64,000 nt of DNA from Crocinitomicaceae bacterium (GTDB taxonomy: Bacteria; Bacteroidota; Bacteroidia; Flavobacteriales_D; Crocinitomicaceae): positions 62,001 through 126,000 of the forward strand of contig JAJTCM010000007.1 in the NCBI GenBank assembly GCA_021325675.1, given 5' to 3'. The notes beneath the pieces were generated by a model. That model ran no database searches. It saw only the letters and a list, made by a program, of their open reading frames with translations, and was not told the DNA's origin. Made by a program: the position numbers and the translations under genes. This document shows, in pieces, positions 35,572 through 44,329 of the stretch (the stretch's first letter is position 1; each line of letters begins with the position of its first letter).

Positions 35572-35588
35572 GTGACAATTTATTTATC

Positions 35589-35596
35589 CAAATCTA
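35589..35596 (-). promoter_or_regulatory. -7 box of the DUF4836 gene
   Basis: TAGATTTG on the minus strand fits TAnnTTTG and lies 18 nt before the ATG, giving a leader of about 13 nt. Confidence 0.5.
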
Positions 35597-35848
35597 ACAA
35601 AAATAATTCAATCCCTTCGGGCAGGTAATATAAAATTGTAATTAATTCCTGGTTATTACAAAAAATACGCCATTTATATAAGTAAGTTTGATTCTACAGA
35701 TCACACAGATTAGCGCAGATTTTTATATAGCAACGTTAGCCTTCGAAACAGGCTTTCAATTTCTGACCAAGAGAATAAACCAATATTCACCGGATTAAAT
35801 AAATTAACCCTTATTTTATATCGATAAAAAACAAAATTAACCCTTATT

Positions 35849-37855
35849 TCAATCTAAATTATCCAAAATCTGGTCGTCAACGATCTCCGGAAGCGTTACT
35901 TTTAAACGCGGTTCCTGTTCCATAGCGCGTTTGATAGCAAACATCGCCCCTTCATTGCGTGCCCAGGAACGGCGGGAAATCCCGTTATTCACGTCCCAAT
36001 GCAGCATCATTTTCAGGCGGCGGTCAGCTTCAGTACTGCCATCGAGCAGCATCCCGAAACCACCATTGATGACTTCGCCCCAACCAACGCCGCCGCCATT
36101 ATGGATTGAAATCCAGGTAGCGCCACGGAAACCGTCACCAATCACATTGTGGATCGCCATATCGGATGTGAAGCGCGAACCGTCATAAATATTGGACGTT
36201 TCACGGTACGGAGAATCGGTTCCGGAAACGTCATGATGATCGCGGCCCAAAACTACCGGCCCGATTTCACCGTTGGCAATAGCGTTATTAAACGCTTCCG
36301 CAATGCGCATGCGCCCTTCGGCATCAGCGTATAAAATCCGGGCCTGGGAGCCAACAACCAGCTTATTCTGCTGCGCGCCTTTGATCCACTGGATATTATC
36401 GGCCATTTGCTGCCGGATTTCAGCCGGACTGTTTTCCATCATTGTTTCCAGTACCTGGCACGCAATCGTATCGGTTTTCTGCAAATCTTCTGCTTTGCCT
36501 GAAGCGCACACCCAGCGGAAAGGCCCAAAACCATAATCGAAGCACATCGGCCCCATGATATCCTGAACGTAAGACGGATACCTGAATTCCCGGCCTAAAG
36601 TTGGTTTCGCAGCCATCACATCAGCGCCGGCGCGGGAAGCTTCCAGCAGAAAGGCATTTCCATAATCAAAGAAATAAGTTCCTTTAGCTGTGTGCTTGTT
36701 TATTGCAGCTGCATGGCGAATCAGCGTTTGCTGTACTTTTTCCTTAAATAATTCCGGGTTTTCAGCCATCATTTTGTTGGACTCCCCGAAAGACTGACCC
36801 ACAGGATAATAACCGCCAGCCCACGGATTATGCAAAGATGTCTGATCGGAACCCAGGTCAATGTGCAGGTTTTCAGCATCGAACTTCTCCCAGACGTCCA
36901 CTACGTTACCAAGATAAGCGATAGAAACGATTTCTTTTCCTTCCAAAGCTTCACGCACGCGCTTCACCAATTCATCCTTGTCTTCGATCACTTCGTTGAT
37001 CCAGCCTTGTTCGTGACGGATTTTCGTAATTTTCGGGTTTACTTCAGCACACACCGTTACGCAGCCCGCAATATTTCCTGCTTTCGGCTGTGCGCCGCTC
37101 ATTCCTCCCAAACCGGAAGTGACGAAAAGCGAGCCTGAAGGTGATTTTTTAATTTTCCGGAAACCATTCAGAACTGTGATTGTTGTTCCGTGAACGATTC
37201 CCTGCGGCCCGATGTACATGTACGAGCCGGCAGTCATCTGACCGTATTGTGTGACGCCAAGTGCATTGAATTTTTCCCAATCGTCCGGTTTCGAATAATT
37301 CGGGATCATCATGCCATTTGTTACCACCACGCGCGGTGCATCTTTGTGGGACGGGAACAAGCCCATCGGGTGGCCGGAATACATCACGAGCGTTTGCTCA
37401 TCAGTCATTTCCGACAAATATTTCATCGTAAGGCGGTACTGCACCCAATTCTGGAAAACAGCGCCATTTCCTCCATAAGTTATCAATTCGTGCGGATGCT
37501 GCGCCACGGCATAATCCAGGTTATTCTGGATCATCAGCATAATCGCTTTTGCCTGCTGGCAATTGCCCGGATATTCTTCAATCGGGCGGGCATACATCCG
37601 GTAATCCGGGCGGTAACGGTACATGTAAATCCGTCCGTAAGTATTCAGTTCCTGCATGAACTCAGGCGCGAGCGCCGGGTGCAGATCCTTCGGGAAATAA
37701 CGTAAAGCATTGCGGACAGCCAGCTTTTTCTCTTCAGCGGTTAAAATTTCTTTCCGTTTCGGAGCGTGGTTGATGTTCTGTTCGTATTCTTTTTTCGCCG
37801 GTAAAACAGCCGGGATACCTTGCCTGATATCGTCCTGGAATTCTTGGAGGGTCAT
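35849..37855 (-). CDS. hutU: Urocanate hydratase HutU
   Basis: HutU adds water to urocanate, the second step of histidine breakdown, using a tightly bound NAD+. The 668-residue protein carries 'YGGNGAVFQNWVQYRLTM', 'VTSGLGGMSGAQPKAG' and the active-site Cys in 'YGFGPFRWVCASG'. It is the longer form common in Bacteroidota. hutH, hutI and hutG are not adjacent, so the pathway genes are dispersed. Confidence 0.96.
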   Translation of the reverse strand: MTLQEFQDDIRQGIPAVLPAKKEYEQNINHAPKRKEILTAEEKKLAVRNALRYFPKDLHPALAPEFMQELNTYGRIYMYRYRPDYRMYARPIEEYPGNCQQAKAIMLMIQNNLDYAVAQHPHELITYGGNGAVFQNWVQYRLTMKYLSEMTDEQTLVMYSGHPMGLFPSHKDAPRVVVTNGMMIPNYSKPDDWEKFNALGVTQYGQMTAGSYMYIGPQGIVHGTTITVLNGFRKIKKSPSGSLFVTSGLGGMSGAQPKAGNIAGCVTVCAEVNPKITKIRHEQGWINEVIEDKDELVKRVREALEGKEIVSIAYLGNVVDVWEKFDAENLHIDLGSDQTSLHNPWAGGYYPVGQSFGESNKMMAENPELFKEKVQQTLIRHAAAINKHTAKGTYFFDYGNAFLLEASRAGADVMAAKPTLGREFRYPSYVQDIMGPMCFDYGFGPFRWVCASGKAEDLQKTDTIACQVLETMMENSPAEIRQQMADNIQWIKGAQQNKLVVGSQARILYADAEGRMRIAEAFNNAIANGEIGPVVLGRDHHDVSGTDSPYRETSNIYDGSRFTSDMAIHNVIGDGFRGATWISIHNGGGVGWGEVINGGFGMLLDGSTEADRRLKMMLHWDVNNGISRRSWARNEGAMFAIKRAMEQEPRLKVTLPEIVDDQILDNLD

Positions 37856-37871
37856 CTGAATAATTTTTGGG

Positions 37872-37879
37872 CAAAGTTA
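37872..37879 (-). promoter_or_regulatory. -7 box of hutU
   Basis: TAACTTTG on the minus strand overlaps the stop codon of the DUF2339 gene and would start hutU transcription about 12 nt before its ATG. Confidence 0.5.
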
Positions 37880-40273
37880 CATTTTTGATTCCTTTTCCTC
37901 CTCATCAAAGAGGATATTTTTGTATTTATTATACAAGAAAGAAATCACCAGCAGGATCACACCCAAAATGATAAACAGGACCGTTTTCCCCAGGGTTGAA
38001 AGCCTGTCGAGATCGTAGAGGAATAATTTCACGAGTGTAACGCCAAACAACGAAATCGCCCCAATCCGCAGGTAAGCTTTCTTGTCCCGGATACCGATCA
38101 CAATTAAAAAGAGTGAATAAACACCCCACAAAATGCTCAGCCACAATTTATAAGCCTGTTTGGAATTGAAGACATACATCCAGTTCACCAATTCGGCGCT
38201 CAGTATCCAAATGATCACCACATGAAGGAAATATTCGGAAAAAATCCTGAAAAAACGGTCTGTAAACTGCTTTTTCATGAACGTAAAATACGTGTACACA
38301 TAAGCCGCCACGAGAGCGTACATCGCATAACGGATTAATACAAGCGAGGAAGGTGCGTAATACGTTTCGGTTTTATACAGATGCTGGAGCTGCAGGAAGC
38401 TGAGCCAATAAAGGCCAAGCGTAAGAAAAACGAGTAAAACAAACCCACAGGTGATCACGGCAAAAACATTGAATTCGGAAGAGTTTTGCTTTGTACGGCG
38501 AACAAAAAGGATTACCCCGGTGAAAAGCAATGAAAATGCAATTTTGGATAGCGCTTCAAAGGCATGCACAATATCGGAAATATTGTAAAACAGGACGTTT
38601 TTGTCTTTTTGGAGAGTGATTATTTTAATATCCCAATACTGGTGGATTTCCAGGGAAATCCCGCTGAAAGGCACTACAATGAGCAGGATCACAAGCAATA
38701 CCCGGAAAAACTGCAGTAAATCGGGGTTGACATCGTAGCTAGCTACGCTGCTGCCTTCGGTGGTTTCAAGGTGTTTCTTAATCCCGTTCACGTAATAAGC
38801 AATCCCTAAAGCCGCAATAAAGCAGAAAGACGTGAGGAAACGGTAATTCAGCAAAAACGAGTTATCTGCCGTGATCTCAGCTTTTCTCCAGTCCTGAACC
38901 GCGCTGAACAAATCCAAACCTCCGTAAGTCCTTCCCCAAAACAGAACCAGGTTCAGGAAGGCGAGCAGTAAAACCGGGTAGGACATTTCTTCGAACAGGC
39001 TGATTTTACGTGTTCTGCCGAAAAGGAAAAGTACGAGAAACTCCAGCGTCCAGGTGAGCGTAACGGCATTTCCATCGAGGAGCAGCGGAACAGTAAGTGT
39101 AATAAACAGCAGGGCCATTGCACAGCTGAAATAATATATGGCACGGTCGGCCAGTTTATCACGGCACAAAAGAAGCGCAACAACCAGATGGACGAGGGCG
39201 TTTATCACAGAGAACAAGGCTAATTTGGTTTCAGAGCCATCCGTATACGTTCCGATTAAACTGAAACCCAAACCAGAGAAAATAAAGCTGTTGGCGATAA
39301 GAACCACCATGTCGCTGGCGTGGAACTTTTCGTGCTTTTTGACTTTATAGACAAGTCCAATCGCATAAAACACCAGGAAAAACAGGGAAAGAAAAAAGAG
39401 TGCAGCGCTAAAATGAATTTCTGCTTTATAAGCTGAAGCATACCAGGCGAAAAATATTGCCCAAGTGAGCCCGAAAGCTGAGTATATCAGCGATTTCCAG
39501 TTTTTAAAATATGAAACCGCGAGAATCCCGATGTTGATAATTGCTACGTAGGAAAAGAAAAACAGGATTTTTCCCGAGCCATCCGAAAGCAGGAACGGGA
39601 TCCCGTAAGCGCCGACAAAACCCAGGTGCGCAATGATCTGCCGGTCGTATTTGACCGCAGCGAAAACCGTTCCGACGGTGAACAAAACCATCAGCAGGAA
39701 GGTGAGCTGTAAAGGGAAAAAATGATAAAAGCTGAACGAAATATAAGTCAGGAAATAAAAGATCGCCAGCGAACCGCTCAGTAAAACAGCACTGAAATCC
39801 AGGTAATTTTTCTTGAGCCTGAGCGCAAAAAACAACAATCCTCCGCCGAGTAGGTAGCCGAGCATAATCCGCATCACGGGACTGAGCAGCTGGTGGTCGA
39901 TGGCGTATTTCGTACCGATACCGACACCAATAACCGTAATCAGGATCCCGATTTTGTTGATCAGGTTTTCGCCCACAAAGCGCTCCCAATCCTTTTTCTT
40001 TTGGGGCTGAGAAACTTTAGCTTGCGGTTGAAGCGGAACAGCTTCTTTCTGAACCTGAACCGGCGCGGCCTGAACAGGGACAGGAATGACTTCAGGCTGC
40101 TGATCTGCAACCGGCTGCCCTCCAGGACTTTTTATTTCCGCCCGGTTTTGCGCCACGCGGTCAATCTGTATTTTGAGGGATTGTATCTCCTGATACATCG
40201 CTGAGTTTTTGACTTCCAGCTCTTTCAACAACGCTTTGAGCCTGTCGATTTCAGTATTTTCCGGGTTATCCAT
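37877..40273 (-). CDS. DUF2339-family polytopic membrane protein
   Basis: The 798-residue protein begins with a coiled-coil helix (residues 3-40), a Pro/Gln-rich linker (41-95), then 'WERFVGENLINKIGILITVIGVGIGTKYAI', the DUF2339 signature, and about 20 membrane helices to near the C-terminus. The family is widespread and its function is unknown; roles in envelope polymer handling have been guessed only from topology. It is 21 bp upstream of hutU on the same strand, but hutU also has its own promoter. Confidence 0.85.
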   Translation of the reverse strand: MDNPENTEIDRLKALLKELEVKNSAMYQEIQSLKIQIDRVAQNRAEIKSPGGQPVADQQPEVIPVPVQAAPVQVQKEAVPLQPQAKVSQPQKKKDWERFVGENLINKIGILITVIGVGIGTKYAIDHQLLSPVMRIMLGYLLGGGLLFFALRLKKNYLDFSAVLLSGSLAIFYFLTYISFSFYHFFPLQLTFLLMVLFTVGTVFAAVKYDRQIIAHLGFVGAYGIPFLLSDGSGKILFFFSYVAIINIGILAVSYFKNWKSLIYSAFGLTWAIFFAWYASAYKAEIHFSAALFFLSLFFLVFYAIGLVYKVKKHEKFHASDMVVLIANSFIFSGLGFSLIGTYTDGSETKLALFSVINALVHLVVALLLCRDKLADRAIYYFSCAMALLFITLTVPLLLDGNAVTLTWTLEFLVLFLFGRTRKISLFEEMSYPVLLLAFLNLVLFWGRTYGGLDLFSAVQDWRKAEITADNSFLLNYRFLTSFCFIAALGIAYYVNGIKKHLETTEGSSVASYDVNPDLLQFFRVLLVILLIVVPFSGISLEIHQYWDIKIITLQKDKNVLFYNISDIVHAFEALSKIAFSLLFTGVILFVRRTKQNSSEFNVFAVITCGFVLLVFLTLGLYWLSFLQLQHLYKTETYYAPSSLVLIRYAMYALVAAYVYTYFTFMKKQFTDRFFRIFSEYFLHVVIIWILSAELVNWMYVFNSKQAYKLWLSILWGVYSLFLIVIGIRDKKAYLRIGAISLFGVTLVKLFLYDLDRLSTLGKTVLFIILGVILLVISFLYNKYKNILFDEEEKESKM

Positions 40274-40290
40274 AAGTGTTTATCTTGAAT

Positions 40291-40298
40291 CAAATCTA
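40291..40298 (-). promoter_or_regulatory. -7 box of the DUF2339 gene
   Basis: TAGATTTG on the minus strand lies 18 nt before the ATG at 40273. Confidence 0.5.
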
Positions 40299-40344
40299 CA
40301 TTATTTTTTGACATACCGATTTATTTCACTGGGGATTCTTTTTT

Positions 40345-40376
40345 ACAGAAAAACAAAAAAGGGGCCGAAGCCCCTT
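40345..40376 (-). terminator. Rho-independent terminator after the fasciclin gene
   Basis: On the minus strand AAGGGGC and GCCCCTT pair around a UUCG tetraloop, followed by a T-rich run. It lies about 30 bp beyond the fasciclin stop. Confidence 0.92.
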
Positions 40377-40408
40377 AACCTTTAAATTAATCGTCAATTT
40401 ATTCCGGA

Positions 40409-40966
40409 TTACATTTTCGGCATTACAATTTTATCCAATACGTGGATCACTCCGTTGGACTGGTAAACGTCATATGTTGTGATATTCGCTACAGCTCCTG
40501 TTTCGTCCATCAGAACAATATTGTGGCTTCCGTTCATCATAGCAGTCAGCTTGCCTCCGCTTACGGTTGTCAGGACAGCTTTGCCTTTGCCTTTTTCGAT
40601 GGCCATTTTGATCGCATCGAAATCCATTTTACCGGAAACTACGTGGTAAGTTAACACTTTAGCGAGCGTTGCTTTATTTTCTGGCTTCAGCAAAGTTTCA
40701 ACTGTTCCGGCCGGCAGGTTTTCAAAAGCGTCGTTCACCGGTGCAAATACTGTAAACGGACCAGCTCCCTGCAAAGTTGAAACCAGTTCCGCAGCTTTTA
40801 CAGCAGCTACAAGCGTTGTATGATCTTTGGAATTCACAGCGTTGTCGATGATATTTTTCTTCGGGTACATTTTTTCACCCCCTACCCAAACTTCCTGGGC
40901 GGATGCACTTGTTGCCATGATTGTCCCTAAAACAAATGTTGCGAGTGTTACTTTGAATGTTTTCAT
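40409..40966 (-). CDS. Secreted fasciclin-domain protein
   Basis: I start at 40966 to give a 185-residue protein with a clean signal peptide ('MKTFKVTLATFVLGTIMATSASAQ'). The single FAS1 domain shows 'FTVFAPVNDAFENLPAGTVETLL', 'KVLTYHVVSGKM' and 'NGVIHVLDKIVMP'. FAS1 proteins usually mediate adhesion or sit in the envelope under stress; no sorting tail or anchor is visible, so it is likely periplasmic or released. The strong terminator suggests a monocistronic, well-expressed gene. Confidence 0.92.
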   Translation of the reverse strand: MKTFKVTLATFVLGTIMATSASAQEVWVGGEKMYPKKNIIDNAVNSKDHTTLVAAVKAAELVSTLQGAGPFTVFAPVNDAFENLPAGTVETLLKPENKATLAKVLTYHVVSGKMDFDAIKMAIEKGKGKAVLTTVSGGKLTAMMNGSHNIVLMDETGAVANITTYDVYQSNGVIHVLDKIVMPKM

Positions 40967-41092
40967 TTTTTTGGTTTTTAAATTGTTATAACCCACTTAC
41001 GACGCGTTTTGTTTTTTGGATTTAAAAGATGTATTTTTATTTCCTCAACCAATCGAAATTTGAACCGTTATTTATCTGTAAATTCACTGAAC

Positions 41093-41902
41093 ATGAGGTT
41101 ATTTGCTGCATTTTTATTTTCTTTTTCTTTCTGCATTATCTTGAGCCAGCAGGATTCCCTTCCCGCAAAAAAGCTTCTTATAGGCACGCACATTATGAAA
41201 TCCATCTATCAATTCAAGAACAATGGTCATGTTTTAATCCCCGGTAGCAATCCGTATGAATTTGTGTCTGATCCTATTAATTCACCTATTACATCCCAAG
41301 GCTTCGGTCTCAACCTGACTTTTATCAAAAAACGTTTACTTGTTCTGGTTGAGTTGCAGGGTTCGAAAACCAATCTAACTTACCAGGGAAGAGCCAGCCG
41401 TTATGTCTGGCCCGGCCATGTTGACATGATGTATCCCGGAACGGTCATCATAGACAAAGATAATTATACCTTAGATTATGTAGCCAACCCGATTGACATG
41501 GGCATCTCCGTGGGCGCAGGTTACAGGCTATTGAAAAACAAAATCTTTCATATTACCCCCATTCTAAGCCTGTATTACCGGGATGTCATCAAAAAAGGGA
41601 CTGTTACAGATTACTACAGTCACTACGAATATCACCATTACAGCACGCCTGGGAATCCGGGCGCAACGACAACAACAGAGCAAACTACTTACGGAAAAGC
41701 TACGGAATTTATCCCTATATCTACTGAAGCGGAGCTTAAAGCGAAAATCACACTGTCTTTTGCTGCGACTTTATTTTCAAATGTAGAGCTGAAACTGGAC
41801 CTTGCTTATCTTTTTCCAAGAATGAATTACTTTTATGACAACAAGTCGTTCGATCGTCGTTTCTACCAATACGGTTTAGGATTGGCCTACCATCTTCAAT
41901 AA
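41093..41902 (+). CDS. Putative outer-membrane beta-barrel protein
   Basis: The ATG at 41093 gives 269 residues with a signal peptide ('LFAAFLFSFSFCIILSQQ'). Alternating strands such as 'FGLNLTFIKKRLLVLVELQGS' and 'MGISVGAGYRLLKNKIFHITPILSLYYRD', and an aromatic C-terminal strand ('FYQYGLGLAYHLQ'), indicate an outer-membrane barrel. Similarity to a named family was not recognised. It converges with topB, ending 25 bp from that gene's stop. Confidence 0.65.
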   Translation: MRLFAAFLFSFSFCIILSQQDSLPAKKLLIGTHIMKSIYQFKNNGHVLIPGSNPYEFVSDPINSPITSQGFGLNLTFIKKRLLVLVELQGSKTNLTYQGRASRYVWPGHVDMMYPGTVIIDKDNYTLDYVANPIDMGISVGAGYRLLKNKIFHITPILSLYYRDVIKKGTVTDYYSHYEYHHYSTPGNPGATTTTEQTTYGKATEFIPISTEAELKAKITLSFAATLFSNVELKLDLAYLFPRMNYFYDNKSFDRRFYQYGLGLAYHLQ

Positions 41903-41927
41903 TCAGCCGGTTAAAATTGATGTTCGT

Positions 41928-44048
41928 TTACTCCGAAAGCATCGGAACGAAATCAGGTGTAAAGCCTATTTTTCCATCTACCGGTTTTGGGTTTCCGGGA
42001 ATGACAAGACCTTTGATTTTGGAAGTTTTGCCCTTGGAAAGCAATTCGTACACTTGCTTATCCGTCAGTTTTTTGCCTAAGATCTCAAACGGGATTTTGA
42101 AGCCGCAGGTCGCGAAATCACTGCAGCCGTAAGCCGTTTTGCCTTTTTTCAGAATTGCAGTTTTACATTTCGGGCAGCTCATGCTTTCGATGTTGATTTC
42201 TGCCTTTTCTTTCGGCTCGCGGGCTTTTTTGGGCTTTTCCTCTTTCACCGGCACTGCATTTTCAGGTGTGATCGTAATGATGCGCCGCGTATTGAAAATC
42301 ACTTCGTTACAGAGGTTAACCACCATTTCGATCAGCTCTTTTTTGAATACTTCGATGGAATAATCGCCTTTTTCGATCATGCGGAGCTTGCGTTCCCAAT
42401 CACCGGTGAGCTCGGCGCTTTTCAGCAATTCATTCTGGATCGTGTCAATGAGGTCCATCCCGGTTTGCGTAGCAACGAGGTTTTTCTTGACTTTAGTAAT
42501 GTAGCGGCGGCGGAAAAGCGTTTCAATGATATTCGCCCGGGTAGACGGACGTCCAATCCCGTTATCTTTGAGTAATTCACGCATTTCTTCGTCTTCCACC
42601 TGGCGGCCGGCGGTTTCCATAGCGCGGAGCAAAGTCGCTTCCGTAAATGCTTTCGGCGGTGACGTTTTGCCTTTGTGAACGCGCGGCTCATGCGGGCCTT
42701 TTTCGCCCTCCGTAAAGAGCGGCATTACTTTTTCTTCCTCCGGATTTTTCGTTGCAGCTTCCTCGTTCGCATACACAACGCGCCATCCCGGATCGAGGAT
42801 CTGCTTGCCGCTTGCTTTGAACTCAATTTGCCCGACCTTGCCTAAAACCGTTGTCGTGAAAATTTTACATTCCGGGTAAAACACTGAAATAAAGCGGCGC
42901 GCTACCAAATCGTAAATATGCTGCTCCTGCGGCGTGATGCCTGAAGGAACAATCCCCGTCGGGATAATCGCGTGGTGATCAGTCACTTTCTTATCATCGA
43001 ACACCGTTTTGGATTTCGGGATCGGCTGTGCTAAAAGCGGCGCTGTCAGCTGGGAATAGTATTTCATCCCGTTCAGAATGCCCGGGATTTTCGGGTGCAA
43101 ATCTTCCGAAAGGTAAGTCGTATCTACACGTGGGTAGGTCACGAGCTTTTTTTCGTATAAATTCTGGATCAGCTTCAGGGATTCATCCGCCGAATAACCG
43201 TATTTTTTGTTGGCATCCACCTGCAAGGCCGTGAGGTCGAACAAGCGCGGATTGCCTTCTTTTCCTTCTTTCTGCTCAAAGGAAGTCACTTCAAACTCAT
43301 GCTGTTTGAGATATTCCAGTCCTTTTCCCGCCTTTTCTTCAGAAGTCAGCCGGTCGATTGTGGCGTTGAACTCCGTTTCGCGGTACAGTGTTTTTAATTC
43401 CCAATAATCCTCCGATTTGAAGGCATCGATTTCTTTTTGCCGCTGCACGATCATTGCGAGGGTCGGGGTTTGCACCCGCCCGATAGACAAAGTTGCTTTT
43501 CCCTGGCCGAACTTTTTAGTAAACAAACGCGTCGCGTTCATTCCCAGGAGCCAGTCGCCGATTGCCCGGGCGCTTCCGGCAGCGTATAAATTGTCGTATT
43601 GTTTGCCTTCCCGCAGGTGCAGAAATCCTTCTTTGATCGCTTCTTCCGTCAGGGAAGAAATCCACAGGCGCTTGACAGGAACGCTGCATTTTGCCTTAAG
43701 CAGCACCCAGCGCTGGATGAGCTCTCCCTCCTGCCCGGCATCCCCGCAGTTGATGACTTCATCCGCCTGCTCCACCAAGCGGCGGATCACGTGAAATTGT
43801 TTCTGTACACCGCTGTCCTCCATCACCTTCACACCAAAGCTCGAAGGGATCATCGGAAGCTCTTCGAGCCGCCAGGGTTTCCATTTTTCGGTATAATCGT
43901 GGGGCTCCTTGAGCGTACATAAATGCCCGAAAGTCCAGGTCACCTGGTAGCCATTGCCTTCCATGTAGCCATCTTTGGCCTGGGTGGCACCGATCACTTT
44001 CGCGATGTCGCGCGCTACACTTGGTTTCTCAGCTATACAGACTTTCAT
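41928..44048 (-). CDS. topB: DNA topoisomerase III TopB
   Basis: This type IA topoisomerase decatenates and relaxes DNA. I start at 44048 ('MKVCIAEKPSVARDIAKVIGA', 706 residues), since the longer start falls inside a -7 box. The Toprim domain ('NCGDAGQEGELIQRWV'), 'SIGRVQTPTLAMIV' and the Tyr-containing 'LVTYPRVDTTYLSEDL' are clear. The C-terminus has a four-Cys zinc ribbon 'CPKCKTAILKKGKTAYGCSDFATC'. Homologues often sit on both chromosomes and conjugative elements; nothing nearby suggests mobility here. Confidence 0.95.
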   Translation of the reverse strand: MKVCIAEKPSVARDIAKVIGATQAKDGYMEGNGYQVTWTFGHLCTLKEPHDYTEKWKPWRLEELPMIPSSFGVKVMEDSGVQKQFHVIRRLVEQADEVINCGDAGQEGELIQRWVLLKAKCSVPVKRLWISSLTEEAIKEGFLHLREGKQYDNLYAAGSARAIGDWLLGMNATRLFTKKFGQGKATLSIGRVQTPTLAMIVQRQKEIDAFKSEDYWELKTLYRETEFNATIDRLTSEEKAGKGLEYLKQHEFEVTSFEQKEGKEGNPRLFDLTALQVDANKKYGYSADESLKLIQNLYEKKLVTYPRVDTTYLSEDLHPKIPGILNGMKYYSQLTAPLLAQPIPKSKTVFDDKKVTDHHAIIPTGIVPSGITPQEQHIYDLVARRFISVFYPECKIFTTTVLGKVGQIEFKASGKQILDPGWRVVYANEEAATKNPEEEKVMPLFTEGEKGPHEPRVHKGKTSPPKAFTEATLLRAMETAGRQVEDEEMRELLKDNGIGRPSTRANIIETLFRRRYITKVKKNLVATQTGMDLIDTIQNELLKSAELTGDWERKLRMIEKGDYSIEVFKKELIEMVVNLCNEVIFNTRRIITITPENAVPVKEEKPKKAREPKEKAEINIESMSCPKCKTAILKKGKTAYGCSDFATCGFKIPFEILGKKLTDKQVYELLSKGKTSKIKGLVIPGNPKPVDGKIGFTPDFVPMLSE

Positions 44049-44066
44049 CGTTTTTTTTGAAGAAGA

Positions 44067-44074
44067 CAAAATTA
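44067..44074 (-). promoter_or_regulatory. -7 box of topB
   Basis: TAATTTTG on the minus strand predicts transcription from about 44062 and supports the ATG at 44048. Confidence 0.55.
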
Positions 44075-44113
44075 CTCATAAGCGGATCATAAGTCAAGAA
44101 GAAAACCTATTAG

Positions 44114-44263
44114 TTATCCCCATTTTTACCGGATTGTGGATAACTTCGGCAAAAGCGGCGGCAGTTCCCTTATAATTCCTTATTGCTCAGCAATTAATGC
44201 TTTACCTTGTACCATTCCCTGTTCATCTATCAAAAGCATTCGCTGAAACATGATTTATCAACA
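44114..44263. other. DnaA-box-like cluster between divergent genes
   Basis: The 280-bp gap holds TTATCCCCA (44114), an exact DnaA box TTATCCACA on the minus strand (44135-44143) and TTATCAACA (44255), with an AT-rich stretch between. It lies between divergent topB and the 44330 gene. This could be a minor DnaA-binding site or, less likely, part of an origin; dnaA is not in the window. Confidence 0.3.
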
Positions 44264-44293
44264 TTTACCTAATTTCTGTGCGAAGTGTATAAC

Positions 44294-44309
44294 TATCTTT
44301 GTACTTTTG
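44294..44309 (+). promoter_or_regulatory. Two adjoining -7 boxes before the 44330 gene
   Basis: TATCTTTG and TACTTTTG follow each other without a gap, both matching TAnnTTTG. Two start sites 8 nt apart are predicted, with leaders of roughly 16-24 nt. Confidence 0.5.
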
Positions 44310-44329
44310 CATTATAGGTAAAACAACAT

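Noticed and set aside
41928-44048. topB as a sign of an integrative conjugative element
   Set aside because: No tra, mob, integrase or attachment sequences were found around it, and neighbours are ordinary chromosomal genes.
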